Shown: positions 25,474-35,029 of the stretch, piece by piece
Numbering within the stretch: the stretch's first letter is position 1
Layout: the number at the start of each line of letters is the position of its first letter
Assembly: GCF_900172225.1 (NCBI RefSeq)
Contig: NZ_FWFO01000001.1
Location: 1,178,001 to 1,242,000 of the forward strand
Reading direction: 5' to 3'
DNA length: 64,000 nt
Origin: Falsiruegeria litorea R37
Lineage (GTDB): Bacteria; Pseudomonadota; Alphaproteobacteria; Rhodobacterales; Rhodobacteraceae
Made by a program: the position numbers and the translations under genes
Notes under the pieces: generated by a model
What the model was told of the DNA's origin: nothing
Databases searched by the model: none
What the model saw: the letters and a program-made list of their open reading frames with translations, nothing else

Positions 25474-26478
25474 CTATGACCAAGCCTTGCGGAAGGAGTG
25501 GGGCGAGTCGCCGTATTTGGCTCGAAACTGCCGTGACAGATGGCTTGTGTTGGCAAACCCCGTGGCGGCTGCGACTTCGGCCACGGTCATGTTGGTTTCG
25601 TTCAGATAGGTGAAAGCGCGGGAAATTCGCAGGTCCAGATAGTAGGCCATCGGTCCTTGGCCCAGGTATTTCTTGAACAACCGCTCCAGTTGTCGACGCG
25701 AGATATTCAGGCCGTCACAAAGCTCGGGATTGGACAGCGGTTCTTCCAGCGCCTGTTCCATCAATCCGATGGCACGCAGCAGGGCCGGATTGCGGCTGCC
25801 GATGGCAACTGAATGGGCCGAGCGTTGAGGCGATTTGGTGCCGGACCGCATGTGGATGCACATATCCGCCACCATGATGGCCAATTCGGGGCCGTGTCGT
25901 CGTTCCATCAGGGCCAGCATCATGTCGATCGAGGTGTTGCCGCCGCCGCAGGTGGTAATCCGCCCGTCTGTCTCAAAGATATTCGGGGATGGGCTGAGCG
26001 CAGGAAACGTCTCGACAAAGCCGGGTTGGTTTTCCCAATGGAGCGTAAATTTGCGATCTTTGAGCAAACCCGCGTGTGCCAGCGCAAAAGTGCCGGTGCA
26101 AATTCCCCCCAACGAACGGCCAAACCGATATTCGCGCCGCAGCCAATTCAACACAGCTGGCGATGTGGACTTTTCGGGCTCTACGCCTGCGCAGACAAAT
26201 CCTATGGTGTCGCTTTCCAGCGGCGCCAAAGGGCCGCCTGGTGTGATGGTAAGCCCGTTGGAGCAGGTGATGGGTTCGCCGTCTTCTGTGACTGTGTGCC
26301 AAGTGTACAGCTGCGATTTGGTCAGCTGATTGGCGATCCGAAGGGGTTCGATCGCGGCCGCAAGGGCAAGCATTGTCGCCTTGGGAAGCAGGACGAAGCA
26401 AAAATTCTGCGGCGTCCCGTCAAAATGCATTGGCAGATTGGCTGAGGCGCCTTTTTGGACAAATGGATCGCGGGACAT
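25474..26478 (-). CDS. GlxA-family transcriptional regulator (DJ-1/PfpI-like plus AraC HTH)
   Basis: A 334-residue protein. The N-terminal class I glutamine-amidotransferase-like domain spans about residues 20-190 (NFCFVLLPKATMLALAAAIE, then FVCAG, and GGICTGTFALAHAGLL with a Cys at the nucleophile elbow). The C-terminal AraC-type double HTH (about 235-330) includes LSNPELCDGLNISRRQLERL and ATGFANTSHLSRQFRAKYG. Architecture is that of GbdR/CdhR/ArgR-type regulators, which respond to quaternary amines or amino acids; no catabolic genes are adjacent, so the ligand is unknown. Start ATG 26478 has no clear ribosome site. Confidence 0.9.
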   Translation of the reverse strand: MSRDPFVQKGASANLPMHFDGTPQNFCFVLLPKATMLALAAAIEPLRIANQLTKSQLYTWHTVTEDGEPITCSNGLTITPGGPLAPLESDTIGFVCAGVEPEKSTSPAVLNWLRREYRFGRSLGGICTGTFALAHAGLLKDRKFTLHWENQPGFVETFPALSPSPNIFETDGRITTCGGGNTSIDMMLALMERRHGPELAIMVADMCIHMRSGTKSPQRSAHSVAIGSRNPALLRAIGLMEQALEEPLSNPELCDGLNISRRQLERLFKKYLGQGPMAYYLDLRISRAFTYLNETNMTVAEVAAATGFANTSHLSRQFRAKYGDSPHSFRKAWS

Positions 26479-26729
26479 GTGTCATGGCCGACGACGGTTG
26501 GAAAACCCGTGGCGGCAAGCTCCTGTGTTGCGGACGAGAGGGATATATCTTGCGGGCGTAGGGGCGTAGGGTCAACCGTGCGACACACAAGAACAACATT
26601 GCGACAAGGGCAGACTGATCCATGAATTCGAGCCGCAGCCCTTGCAGCCCCCAAGCGGCGATACTAAGACTCAGGTAACCTTAGTCGGGTAGCGTCCCGA
26701 GCAATCGCAAAAAAGCAGGCAGGTCCCAT

Positions 26730-27356
26730 ATGTTCGATCCAGTTGATACCTACATGAACACGCTTGTCCCGATGGTCGTTGAACAGACCAGCCGGGGCGA
26801 ACGTGCGTACGACATTTTCTCGCGCCTGCTGAAGGAGCGGATCATTTTCATCAATGGCCCGATTCATGACGGCATGAGCCATCTGATCGTGGCGCAGCTG
26901 CTGCACCTAGAGGCCGAGAACCCCTCTAAAGAGATTTCGATCTACATCAACAGCCCGGGCGGCGTGGTGACGAGCGGCCTGTCGATCTATGACACCATGC
27001 AGTACATCAAGCCGAAATGCTCGACCCTGGTGATCGGTCAGGCGGCGTCGATGGGTTCGGTTCTACTGGCAGGTGGTGAAAAAGGCATGCGTTTCTCGCT
27101 GCCCAACAGCCGCATCATGGTGCACCAGCCGAGCGGCGGCTATCAGGGGCAGGCCAGCGACATCATGATCCACGCTGCCGAAACTCAGAAGCTGAAAGAC
27201 CGCCTCTATGACATCTATGTCAAACACACCGGTCAATCGAAAAAGACCATCGAAAAGGCCCTGGACCGTGACAACTTCATGAGCCCGGAAGAGGCCAAGG
27301 ATTGGGGCCACATCGATGAGATTGTCGAGAGCCGTCCCAAGGGCGAAGAGGCGTAA
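26730..27356 (+). CDS. clpP: ATP-dependent Clp protease proteolytic subunit
   Basis: A 208-residue serine peptidase. The catalytic triad is visible as S107 in GQAASMGS, H132 in [10 protein letters not shown] and D181 in [11 protein letters not shown]. Forms the tetradecameric chamber and works with ClpX, encoded 180 bp downstream. Start ATG 26730. The usual trigger factor gene is not upstream; a GlxA regulator is divergent instead. Confidence 0.98.
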   Translation: MFDPVDTYMNTLVPMVVEQTSRGERAYDIFSRLLKERIIFINGPIHDGMSHLIVAQLLHLEAENPSKEISIYINSPGGVVTSGLSIYDTMQYIKPKCSTLVIGQAASMGSVLLAGGEKGMRFSLPNSRIMVHQPSGGYQGQASDIMIHAAETQKLKDRLYDIYVKHTGQSKKTIEKALDRDNFMSPEEAKDWGHIDEIVESRPKGEEA

Positions 27357-27536
27357 ATATTACGTTAACAGGCGCCTCCCTGGGTCGTGAGCTCCGGGGA
27401 TGCGTTTTGCGATTGTAGAGGTCACGGCACTGGCCTAAGCTGACCGAACGAACTACGGCAGCAGAGTCTCTGGTGACAGGGGCAGTACGACAGACGGCTT
27501 AGACAGCACGGTTAAGACGAGACCGAAAGGTAGACC

Positions 27537-28805
27537 ATGGCGACAAATTCCGGCGGTGATAGCAAGAACACCCTCTACTGCAGCTTCTGCGGCAAGAGCC
27601 AGCATGAGGTGCGCAAGCTGATCGCAGGCCCGACCGTATTCATTTGTGATGAATGCGTCGAGTTGTGCATGGACATCATCCGCGAGGAAACCAAGGCCAG
27701 CGGTCTGAAAGCCTCGGACGGTGTACCGACGCCCAAGGACATCTGCGAAGTTCTGGATGACTATGTCATTGGCCAGGCCATGGCCAAACGTGTTCTGTCG
27801 GTCGCCGTCCACAACCATTACAAGCGTCTCAATCACGCCCAGAAAGCGGGCGGGGATATCGAGCTGGCGAAATCGAACATCCTGCTGATCGGCCCCACGG
27901 GCTGCGGTAAGACATTGCTGGCGCAGACGCTGGCACGCATTCTGGATGTTCCATTCACAATGGCGGATGCCACCACTCTGACCGAAGCCGGTTACGTGGG
28001 CGAGGATGTCGAGAACATCATCCTCAAACTGCTGCAGGCCAGCGAATACAACGTCGAGCGAGCACAACGCGGCATCGTCTATATCGACGAGGTCGACAAG
28101 ATCACCCGCAAGTCGGAAAACCCCTCGATCACGCGCGATGTATCGGGCGAGGGTGTGCAGCAGGCGCTGCTGAAGCTGATGGAAGGCACCGTGGCCTCCG
28201 TTCCGCCACAGGGTGGCCGCAAGCATCCGCAGCAGGAATTCCTGCAGGTGGACACCACCAATATCCTGTTCATCTGTGGCGGTGCCTTTGCGGGCCTCGA
28301 CAAGATCATCGCGCAGCGCGGCAAAGGCTCGGCAATGGGCTTTGGTGCCGATGTGCGGGACAACGACGAACGTGGCGTGGGCGAGATCTTTACCGATCTG
28401 GAACCTGAAGACCTGCTGAGATTCGGTCTGATTCCGGAATTCGTCGGCCGCCTGCCTGTTCTGGCAACGCTTGAAGATCTGGACGAGGATGCTCTTGTTA
28501 CCATCCTGACCCAGCCCAAGAACGCCCTGGTCAAACAGTACCAGCGCCTGTTCGAGCTGGAAGAGACCGAGCTGGACTTTACCGACGATGCGCTGAAATC
28601 GATCGCCAAGCGTGCAATCGAACGCAAGACCGGTGCGCGTGGCCTGCGCTCGATCCTCGAAGACATCCTGCTCGACACCATGTTCGAGCTGCCGGGTCTG
28701 GACAGCGTGACCAAGGTGGTCGTGAACGAAGAGGCGGTGACCTCGGACGCGCAGCCGCTTATGATCCACGCGGACGCAGAGAAAGAGCCGGCTTCGGCGG
28801 GTTGA
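27537..28805 (+). CDS. clpX: ATP-dependent Clp protease ATP-binding subunit ClpX
   Basis: A 422-residue AAA+ unfoldase. The zinc-binding domain has C15, C18, C37 and C40 (YCSFCGK...FICDEC). Walker A GPTGCGKT is at 119-126, Walker B VYIDEVDK follows, then the C-terminal small domain ([14 protein letters not shown]). Start ATG 27537 has AAAGG. It ends in a strong intrinsic terminator and forms the ClpXP operon with clpP. Confidence 0.98.
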   Translation: MATNSGGDSKNTLYCSFCGKSQHEVRKLIAGPTVFICDECVELCMDIIREETKASGLKASDGVPTPKDICEVLDDYVIGQAMAKRVLSVAVHNHYKRLNHAQKAGGDIELAKSNILLIGPTGCGKTLLAQTLARILDVPFTMADATTLTEAGYVGEDVENIILKLLQASEYNVERAQRGIVYIDEVDKITRKSENPSITRDVSGEGVQQALLKLMEGTVASVPPQGGRKHPQQEFLQVDTTNILFICGGAFAGLDKIIAQRGKGSAMGFGADVRDNDERGVGEIFTDLEPEDLLRFGLIPEFVGRLPVLATLEDLDEDALVTILTQPKNALVKQYQRLFELEETELDFTDDALKSIAKRAIERKTGARGLRSILEDILLDTMFELPGLDSVTKVVVNEEAVTSDAQPLMIHADAEKEPASAG

Positions 28806-28826
28806 GGATCGGTAAATTGAAATCGG

Positions 28827-28856
28827 AACGGCGCGAAACCCATCGCGCCGTTTTTT
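28827..28856 (+). terminator. Intrinsic terminator after clpX
   Basis: Stem CGGCGCGA with TCGCGCCG (28829-28836 with 28843-28850), extended by A-T pairs, a 6-nt loop and TTTTTT. Lies 24 bp past the clpX stop. Confidence 0.93.
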
Positions 28857-28866
28857 GTTGGTTGAA

Positions 28867-28922
28867 TGGGGAGGGGGCTCTGCCCCCGTCGCTGCGCGAC
28901 TCCCCCGGGATATTTGAGGCAA
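28867..28922 (+). repeat. GC-rich intergenic element before ridA
   Basis: GGGGGC-TCT-GCCCCC hairpin, then GTCG-CTGCG-CGAC hairpin, then CTCCCCCGGGATATTTGAGG. From memory this combination recurs before genes in Rhodobacterales genomes; here only one copy is seen. It ends directly at the ribosome site of the next gene. Confidence 0.5.
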
Positions 28923-28929
28923 AGGGAAG

Positions 28930-29298
28930 ATGATGGGCATCACGCGTATTTCGACTGGTAGCGAGTTTGAAGCCAAGGTTGGTTATTGCCGTGCGGTAGT
29001 GGCCGGTGGATTCGTGCATGTGGCGGGCACCGTGGGGCAGGGCGACGATGTGGTCAGCCAGTGTCGGTCTGCACTCGAGGTCATCGGCAGTGCGTTGGAA
29101 AAAGCGGGTGCGTCTTTTGCTGATGTGGTGCGAGTCACATACATGCTGCCCGACCGGCACGAGTTCGAACCCTGCTGGCCGATCCTTCGCGAGACCTTTG
29201 GCGACAATCCGCCCGCAGCCACGATGATCGAATGCAACCTGATCGACCCGAAATTTCGCATCGAGATCGAAGTCACCGCCCTGGCGCCCCAAGTGTAA
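28930..29298 (+). CDS. RidA family protein
   Basis: A 122-residue YjgF/YER057c/UK114-family protein. It has the conserved core [27 protein letters not shown] and [19 protein letters not shown]. RidA proteins hydrolyse reactive enamine/imine intermediates, but this one lacks the exact canonical C-terminal motif of archetypal RidA, so it belongs to a subfamily of uncertain substrate. ATG 28930 has AAAGGGAAG upstream; the next ATG, one codon later, is also possible. Confidence 0.85.
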   Translation: MMGITRISTGSEFEAKVGYCRAVVAGGFVHVAGTVGQGDDVVSQCRSALEVIGSALEKAGASFADVVRVTYMLPDRHEFEPCWPILRETFGDNPPAATMIECNLIDPKFRIEIEVTALAPQV

Positions 29299-29376
29299 GG
29301 GGCGTATCACCGCAGGGGTCTGGACCTTGGGCGGTGAATTCGCCATAACTTCGACCAACGGATCAAGGAGTAGCCG

Positions 29377-29760
29377 ATGGGCATTCTCAACACCTTGCTG
29401 AGCGCCGTGACCTGGTGGAACGGATCGACGCTGAACACCCGCATCTATACCTCGCGCAAAGGGGTCAAGGTGGGGGAAGACGATCAGGGCAATGTGTTCT
29501 ATCGAACGGCCGACGACAGTAAACGCTGGGTCATCTTCAATGGCGAGGCCGAGGCCAGCCGCGTGGATCCGAACTGGCATGGCTGGCTGCACCGCACCTG
29601 GGATGAGCCACCGACCGACAAGCCGCTGGTTCACAAGGACTGGGAAAAGCCGCATCAGGAGAACCTGACCGGCAGCGCCTTGGCCTATGCACCCGCAGGG
29701 TCGCTGCGCCGGGCAGAACCGGTGGAGCGTCGCGATTACGAGGCCTGGAGCCCAGAGTAA
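29377..29760 (+). CDS. NADH:ubiquinone oxidoreductase accessory subunit NDUFA12/B17.2 type
   Basis: A 127-residue accessory subunit of complex I found in mitochondria and alphaproteobacteria. The start [18 protein letters not shown], the middle [18 protein letters not shown] and the [13 protein letters not shown] motif are typical. ATG 29377 has AAGGAG. It lies 13 bp before the mlaD-type gene, in an order (NDUFA12, mlaD, DUF2155, aat) that I recall from alphaproteobacteria. Confidence 0.93.
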   Translation: MGILNTLLSAVTWWNGSTLNTRIYTSRKGVKVGEDDQGNVFYRTADDSKRWVIFNGEAEASRVDPNWHGWLHRTWDEPPTDKPLVHKDWEKPHQENLTGSALAYAPAGSLRRAEPVERRDYEAWSPE

Positions 29761-29773
29761 CAAGAGGACCGTT

Positions 29774-30229
29774 ATGTCCACACACAGTACCGCCGAAATT
29801 TTGGTCGGGGGCGTGGTTCTGGCCGCGGCCATCGGATTTGGCGTTTTCGCCACCCAAGCCACAGGGCTGTCGCAAGGCAGTGCAGGGTATGAACTTGGCG
29901 CATCCTTCCGCTCGCTTGAGGGCGTGACGGTTGGTACCGATGTCCGTCTTGCCGGCGTGAAGATCGGCACTGTAACGGGTGTTGAGCTGAACCCCGAAAG
30001 CTATCGCGCAGACACCACCTTCAGTGTGGCCAATGGTATCGAGATACCGGACGACAGTGCCGTGGTCATCTCGTCCGAAGGTCTGCTGGGGGGCAATTTC
30101 GTTGAGGTCATGCCGGGCGGCTCGCTCTTTTATTTCGAGGCCGGGGACGAGATCGAAGATACCCAAGGTGCGGTGAGCCTGATTTCCCTGCTGGTGAAAT
30201 TTGTCGCCGGCGACGGGAGCAGCGAGTGA
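29774..30229 (+). CDS. mlaD: MlaD-family outer-membrane lipid asymmetry protein
   Basis: A 151-residue single-MCE-domain protein. An N-terminal membrane anchor (STAEILVGGVVLAAAIGFGVFA) is followed by the MCE domain FRSLEGVTVGTDVRLAGVKIG...SEGLLGGNFVEVMPGG. Binds phospholipid in the periplasm for retrograde transport with MlaE/F, which are not in this window. ATG 29774 has AGAGGA. Overlaps the next gene by GTGA. Confidence 0.92.
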   Translation: MSTHSTAEILVGGVVLAAAIGFGVFATQATGLSQGSAGYELGASFRSLEGVTVGTDVRLAGVKIGTVTGVELNPESYRADTTFSVANGIEIPDDSAVVISSEGLLGGNFVEVMPGGSLFYFEAGDEIEDTQGAVSLISLLVKFVAGDGSSE

Positions 30230-30594
30230 TTCGCGCGTTGGTCCTGACTGCCGTTTTGGCGGCGAGCAGCGCGTCGGCGCAGGACCAGGTGGTCTCGGCG
30301 CCCGGTGCCATGCTGCGCGGGTTGGACAAGGTAAACGGTCAGACCGTTGATGTTGAGCTGGGCAAGGGCGAGACGGCCCAGGTATTCGGTTTGGACGTCG
30401 CGTTGGGGGATTGTCGGTATCCGGTGGATAACCCCACGGGTGATGCCTTTGCTTTTTTGACGATCTGGGAGCAGGGCGCGCAGCAGGCGTTGTTTGACGG
30501 CTGGATGATCGCAACAGCACCCGCGCTGAATGCGCTGGACCACAATCGTTATGATGTCTGGGTGATCCGCTGTATCACGCCTTCGGCCGATTGA
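30226..30594 (+). CDS. DUF2155 domain protein
   Basis: A 122-residue secreted protein with signal peptide (IRALVLTAVLAASSASA|QDQ). The conserved DUF2155 body contains VNGQTVDVELGKGETAQVFGL and FDGWMIATAPALNALDHNRYDVWVI with a Cys pair (DCRYP, IRCITP). The GTG start at 30226 overlaps the mlaD stop (GTGA), indicating coupling and a shared envelope function. Its 3' end overlaps the convergent aat gene by 46 bp. Confidence 0.9.
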   Translation: MIRALVLTAVLAASSASAQDQVVSAPGAMLRGLDKVNGQTVDVELGKGETAQVFGLDVALGDCRYPVDNPTGDAFAFLTIWEQGAQQALFDGWMIATAPALNALDHNRYDVWVIRCITPSAD

Positions 30595-31181
30595 GGGATG
30601 GGCGCTGTGAAATCGGCGCTTTGCTCTACAGCTTGTTCCAGCAATTGATGATACCGGGCGCGCGAAATTTCCACCGCACCCAATGACGACAGATGCGCAG
30701 TCAGGAATTGCGTGTCAAAAAGCATGAAGCCAGTTTGCTTGAGCCGATCCACCAGATAGGCCAATGCGATCTTCGAGGCGTCCGTACGGCGCGAGAACAT
30801 GCTCTCGCCAAAGAACCCGGCTCCAAGGGTCACCCCATAGACGCCACCTATCAATGTATCTCCGTCTCGCACTTCCAATGAATGCGCAAAGCCGCGTTCA
30901 TGCAAAGTCAGATAGTGATCGCGAATATCAGCGTTGATCCAGGTTTCGGCTCGATCCGCACAACCATCCACGACACCGGCAAAGTCACGATTGATCGAGA
31001 TGGAATAAGGCATCCGCCGCATCCGCCGGGCCAGAGACCGCGAGATGTGAAACCTGTCTAAGGGGATGATGCCGCGAAGTTTAGGGTCGACCCAGAACAC
31101 CTCGGGGTCGTCACGATGCTCGGCCATCGGAAAGATCCCGATGGAGTAGGCGTGCAGCAGCAATTCCGGTGACAAAGTCAT
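30549..31181 (-). CDS. aat: Leucyl/phenylalanyl-tRNA--protein transferase
   Basis: A 210-residue N-end-rule enzyme that adds Leu or Phe to proteins with N-terminal Arg or Lys. Family motifs are complete: YSIGIFPMAE, FWVDPKLRGIIPLDRFH, GGVYGVTLGAGFFGESMFS and DTQFLTAHLSSLGA. ATG 31181 (MTLSPELLL) was chosen, with GAGG upstream, over a TTG two codons earlier. It supplies substrates to ClpAP/ClpS. The gene follows accC with a hairpin in the gap. Confidence 0.96.
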   Translation of the reverse strand: MTLSPELLLHAYSIGIFPMAEHRDDPEVFWVDPKLRGIIPLDRFHISRSLARRMRRMPYSISINRDFAGVVDGCADRAETWINADIRDHYLTLHERGFAHSLEVRDGDTLIGGVYGVTLGAGFFGESMFSRRTDASKIALAYLVDRLKQTGFMLFDTQFLTAHLSSLGAVEISRARYHQLLEQAVEQSADFTAPIPQSAEGVIQRITQTS

Positions 31182-31196
31182 GCGCAAGCCTCGACT

Positions 31197-31221
31197 GCCG
31201 GGCAGGGGGGACCTGCCCGGC
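31197..31221. repeat. Perfect 10-bp hairpin between accC and aat
   Basis: GCCGGGCAGG with CCTGCCCGGC and a 5-nt loop, without a T-tract, in the 47-bp gap from the end of accC to the aat start. Could attenuate or protect the accBC message before aat. Confidence 0.65.
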
Positions 31222-31228
31222 GGCGGGG

Positions 31229-32578
31229 TTAGTCCCCCATGTTTGCCTCAAGCCAACGCTCGAGCCAGTGGATGTTGTACTCACCGCTTTGAATGTCGGG
31301 CTCTTGCAGCAGGGCGTCGAACAGGGGCACCGTGGTGTCGATGCCATCGACGATCAGCTCTCCCAAAGCGCGACTCAGACGAGCCAGGGCCTCATCGCGG
31401 TCGCGTCCCTGAACGATCAGCTTGCCAATGAGCGAATCGTAATAAGGCGGGATCGAGTAGCCGTTGTAGAGAGCCGAATCCATCCGCACGCCCAAACCAC
31501 CGGGCGCATGATAGGCCGAGATCTTGCCCGGGCAGGGGGCAAAGTTCGGCAGACGCTCGGCGTTGATGCGGACTTCGATGGCGTGGCCGTTGATCTCCAG
31601 ATCGTCCTGACCGAATGACATCGGCAGGCCAGCGGCCACGCGGATCTGTTCGCGCACCAGATCGACACCAAAGATGCCTTCGGTCACCGGGTGTTCCACC
31701 TGCAAACGGGTGTTCATTTCGATGAAATAGAACTCGCCGTTTTCATAGAGGAACTCGATGGTGCCCGCGCCGATATAGTTGATGCGCGCAACCGCATCCG
31801 CGCAGATCTTGCCGATCTTGGCGCGCTCTTCGGGGGTGATGCAGGGGCCGGGGGCCTCTTCGAACACTTTCTGGTGACGGCGCTGCAGCGAGCAGTCACG
31901 TTCGCCAAGGTGCACGGCGTTGCCCTTGCCATCGCCAAAGACCTGGATCTCGATATGGCGCGGCGTGGTGAGGTATTTCTCGATATAGACCTCATCGTTG
32001 CCAAAGGCGGCTTTGCCCTCGGCCCGCGCGGTCATAAAGGCGCTTTCCATCTCGTCGGCGTTGTGCGCGACTTTCATGCCGCGACCGCCGCCACCGGCGG
32101 TGGCCTTGATGATGACAGGATAGCCGAATTCCTCGCCGATGCGCTTGGCGTCTTCGAGCGTGGGCACACCGCCGTCCGATCCGGGCACACAAGGCACGCC
32201 CAGTTCTTTCATCGTGTCCTTGGCGGTGATCTTGTCCCCCATGACGCGGATATGTTCAGCAGTCGGACCGATGAAGGTAATGCCGTGGTCCTCGACGATC
32301 TGCACGAAGCCCGCGTTTTCCGACAAGAAGCCGTAACCGGGGTGGATCGCCTGCGCGCCGGTGATCTCGCAGGCCGAGATGATGGCGGGGATCGACAGAT
32401 AGCTTTGCGGGCTCGGCGGCGGGCCGATGCAAACCGATTCGTCGGCCATGCGTACATGCATCGCGTCGCTGTCTGCGGTGGAGTGCACGGCAACCGTGGC
32501 AATCCCCATCTCGCGGGCGGCGCGGATGACGCGCAGGGCGATTTCGCCCCGGTTGGCAATCAGGATTTTGTCAAACAT
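31229..32578 (-). CDS. accC: Acetyl-CoA carboxylase biotin carboxylase subunit
   Basis: A 449-residue ATP-grasp enzyme that carboxylates biotin on AccB. Visible motifs are the N-terminal [16 protein letters not shown], the glycine loop [37 protein letters not shown] and the C-terminal [21 protein letters not shown]. Length and start (ATG 32578) are standard. It lies 12 bp after accB in the accBC operon; the carboxyltransferase genes are elsewhere. Confidence 0.98.
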   Translation of the reverse strand: MFDKILIANRGEIALRVIRAAREMGIATVAVHSTADSDAMHVRMADESVCIGPPPSPQSYLSIPAIISACEITGAQAIHPGYGFLSENAGFVQIVEDHGITFIGPTAEHIRVMGDKITAKDTMKELGVPCVPGSDGGVPTLEDAKRIGEEFGYPVIIKATAGGGGRGMKVAHNADEMESAFMTARAEGKAAFGNDEVYIEKYLTTPRHIEIQVFGDGKGNAVHLGERDCSLQRRHQKVFEEAPGPCITPEERAKIGKICADAVARINYIGAGTIEFLYENGEFYFIEMNTRLQVEHPVTEGIFGVDLVREQIRVAAGLPMSFGQDDLEINGHAIEVRINAERLPNFAPCPGKISAYHAPGGLGVRMDSALYNGYSIPPYYDSLIGKLIVQGRDRDEALARLSRALGELIVDGIDTTVPLFDALLQEPDIQSGEYNIHWLERWLEANMGD

Positions 32579-32590
32579 GCCAAACCCGCC

Positions 32591-33097
32591 TTATTCGACG
32601 ATGACCAGGGGCGTCCCGAACTCGACCGCTGCGCCGTCATCGACAAGGATGCGTTTCACTGTGCCCGACTTGGGCGCGTGGATGTGGTTCATGGTTTTCA
32701 TGGCTTCCACGATCAGCAGCGTGTCGCCTTCGCTGACCTGGGCACCCACGCTGATGAACGACGGCGCGCCGGGTTCTGCCTGCATGTAGACAGTGCCCAC
32801 CATGGGCGAGGTCACGGCGCCGGGGTGGCTGGCCGGATCTTCGCCAGCTGCAGCAGGTGCTTCGACAGCAGGAGCAGCGGCAGGGGCGGCAACGGGGGCC
32901 GCTGCGGCGGGCACAGCCACTTGCGTGGGGGCTGCGGCCACGATCGGGGCAGGCGTTGCTCGGCTGACACGGACATTCAGGCTGTCATCGTCGCCGAATT
33001 CGCGCATGACCTCCAGCTCGGTCAGATCGTTCTCGCGCAGCAGCTCGGCCAGCGCCTTGATGAATGCCACATCCGCTTCGTGTTTGGTTTCGCTCAT
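32591..33097 (-). CDS. accB: Acetyl-CoA carboxylase biotin carboxyl carrier protein
   Basis: A 168-residue carrier. The N-terminal domain is followed by an Ala/Pro-rich flexible linker (about 50-92) and the biotinyl domain with K134 in EAMKTMNHI as the biotin site. SPMVGTVY begins the domain, as usual. Often preceded by aroQ; here a LuxR regulator is upstream instead. Start ATG 33097. Confidence 0.97.
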   Translation of the reverse strand: MSETKHEADVAFIKALAELLRENDLTELEVMREFGDDDSLNVRVSRATPAPIVAAAPTQVAVPAAAAPVAAPAAAPAVEAPAAAGEDPASHPGAVTSPMVGTVYMQAEPGAPSFISVGAQVSEGDTLLIVEAMKTMNHIHAPKSGTVKRILVDDGAAVEFGTPLVIVE

Positions 33098-33245
33098 GAG
33101 TGTCCTCGACGGTTCCCTTGTCGCCCGTCTGATGCGCGGGCTGCGTAAATTACCCGGCGTTATAGGCCATGCGATCAGCCATGAAAAGCGCCGTTACAAA
33201 GGGGGTAGATGGGGGGTGGGGACAAAAAATGCGAGAGGTCCGCCC

Positions 33246-33782
33246 CTAAAGAGGCATGCCTGAGAGTTTCGCCACCAGTTCGGGTAGCTTGCGCGCTCCG
33301 AATTTCTCCAACAGCCGCGCGCGGTGCGCCTCGATCGTGCGATAAGACAGGCCCAGTTCCAGACCAACTTCTTTGGCGGACAAACCCCGACACGTCATGA
33401 TGGCCACATCGCGTTCGCGCGGGGTCAGCTCGATCACGGGGCGGTCCTCGGAGATGTCGGAAAAGCTCCAGATCCCGTGGCGGAAGGGGTCATCGGGCGT
33501 CAGAGACTTGCCGCGGGCCCGGCACCAGAACAGATCGCCATTGCGGCGGCGCATAATGCGTTCGTCACTGTAATACCCGGTTTCCTGCATGGCCTGCAGG
33601 CCACGCGCGCCGATGCGCTCAAAGTCTTCGTGGCTGGGATAAAGGTGTAAGAGAGGCATATCGCGATAGTCCTCCTCCTTCCCGCCGAACATCATCGAAA
33701 ACTGCAGATTGCAGCGCCGGATGATCCGGTTCTCAAGTTCGACAAGGCCGATGGGTGCATATTCGAAGGCTGGATCGCTCAT
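33246..33782 (-). CDS. PAS domain LuxR-type transcriptional regulator
   Basis: A 178-residue regulator. An N-terminal PAS-like domain (about 1-115, including EDYRDMPLLHLYPSHEDFE and ERIMRRRNGDLFWCRARGK) is joined to a LuxR/GerE HTH (about 117-178: LTPRERDVAIMTCRGLSAKEVGLELGLSYRTIEAHRARLLEKF). There is no receiver domain. The start is ATG 33782, divergent from the thiolase gene with 86 bp between. A control role over the adjacent acyl-CoA genes is plausible from position only. Confidence 0.88.
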   Translation of the reverse strand: MSDPAFEYAPIGLVELENRIIRRCNLQFSMMFGGKEEDYRDMPLLHLYPSHEDFERIGARGLQAMQETGYYSDERIMRRRNGDLFWCRARGKSLTPDDPFRHGIWSFSDISEDRPVIELTPRERDVAIMTCRGLSAKEVGLELGLSYRTIEAHRARLLEKFGARKLPELVAKLSGMPL

Positions 33783-33868
33783 GGGTCTAAAGTGCCGGGT
33801 ATTTCTACGGAATTGAAGGGAAAGCTATCTCTTTCCTAAAGTCATCATAACAGATTGCGGAGAGAGAC

Positions 33869-35029
33869 GTGGTAAACATTGTTGGATGGGGCCATACGAA
33901 GTTTGGCAAACTGACCGATATGTCGGTCGAAGACATGATTGTGGCCGCCGGGCGTGAGGCGTTGCAGGACGCGGGCCTAGGGGCGGATGTGATCGACGGG
34001 GTTTGGGTCGGGCATTTCAATGCCGGGCTTGTGGGCGATGGGTTTCCTTCGTCTCTGGCCATGTCGATTGATCCGGCGTTGCGCTTCAAGCCCGCGACAC
34101 GACTGGAAAACGCCTGTGCTTCGGGCTCGGCCGCAGTTTTTGCGGCGCGGCAGGCGATCCTGTCCGGGGAATGCAGGGCAGCGCTGGTGATCGGGGTCGA
34201 AAAGATGACCCATTTGCCGACCCCCGAGGTGGCAGCGGCGCTTGGCCACGCGGCCTATCAGAAGGAAGAGGCGGGGCTGTCCTTTCCGGGCGTCTTTGCC
34301 ATGTTCGCGCAGGCTTATTTCGACAAATACGGGGACCATACGCATGCGCTGGCCAAGATCGCGGCCAAGAACCACGGAAATTCGGTGAACAACCCGCTGG
34401 CGCAGTTACAAAAGCCGATGGACGAGGCGTTCTGTGCCGAAGTGTCGGACCGCAACCCGATCATCGCGGCACCTTTGAAAAAGACCGATTGCTCGTTGGT
34501 CTCAGACGGGGCGGCGGCGTTGGTGCTGGTGTCGGATGATCTGCTGGGCGACGTGTCCAAGGCGGTGAAAATGCGTGCGGTGGCCCAGGTCAACGACATC
34601 ATGCCGATGTCACAGCGCGACGTGCTTGCGTTCGAAGGGCCACGACGGGCGATCCATCAGGCCTATGACCGCGCAGGCATCACCGTGAATGACCTGGACG
34701 TGGCTGAGGTGCATGATTGCTTCACCATTGCTGAGTTGCTGATTTACGAGGCGATGGGGCTGGCGAGGCATGGCCACGCGGCGGATGTACTTGAGGGCGA
34801 CATGGTCCATGCAGGCGGCAAGCTGCCGGTGAACCTGTCAGGCGGGCTCAAGGCCAAGGGGCATCCGGTGGGGGCCACGGGGGTGTCAATGCATACGTTG
34901 ATCGCGCGGCAGGTGCTGGGGCAGGCGGATGCAATGCAGCATCCGGGCGCCGAGTTGGGGCTGGTGTTCAACATGGGTGGGTCGGGCGTGGCGAACTACG
35001 CGTCCGTGCTCGAAGGCATCAAGGCATGA
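33869..35029 (+). CDS. Thiolase-family acetyl-CoA acetyltransferase (SCP-x type)
   Basis: A 386-residue thiolase-fold protein starting at GTG 33869. Nucleophile C83 lies in ENACASGSAAV. The later EVHDCFTIAEL and GGLKAKGHPVGATG segments carry the catalytic His/Cys region typical of the non-canonical thiolases close to SCP-x. Its end overlaps the acyl-CoA synthetase gene (ATGA), so the two act together, likely in CoA-thioester breakdown of a carboxylic acid. Substrate unknown. Confidence 0.9.
   Translation: MVNIVGWGHTKFGKLTDMSVEDMIVAAGREALQDAGLGADVIDGVWVGHFNAGLVGDGFPSSLAMSIDPALRFKPATRLENACASGSAAVFAARQAILSGECRAALVIGVEKMTHLPTPEVAAALGHAAYQKEEAGLSFPGVFAMFAQAYFDKYGDHTHALAKIAAKNHGNSVNNPLAQLQKPMDEAFCAEVSDRNPIIAAPLKKTDCSLVSDGAAALVLVSDDLLGDVSKAVKMRAVAQVNDIMPMSQRDVLAFEGPRRAIHQAYDRAGITVNDLDVAEVHDCFTIAELLIYEAMGLARHGHAADVLEGDMVHAGGKLPVNLSGGLKAKGHPVGATGVSMHTLIARQVLGQADAMQHPGAELGLVFNMGGSGVANYASVLEGIKA

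Noticed and set aside
28867-28922. Second terminator for clpX
   Set aside because: GC hairpins without a T-tract, located after an already strong terminator; better explained as an intergenic repeat element.
27453-28976. Long minus-strand frame opposite clpX
   Set aside because: Shadow of the clpX codon structure; low-complexity antisense-type composition and no ribosome site.
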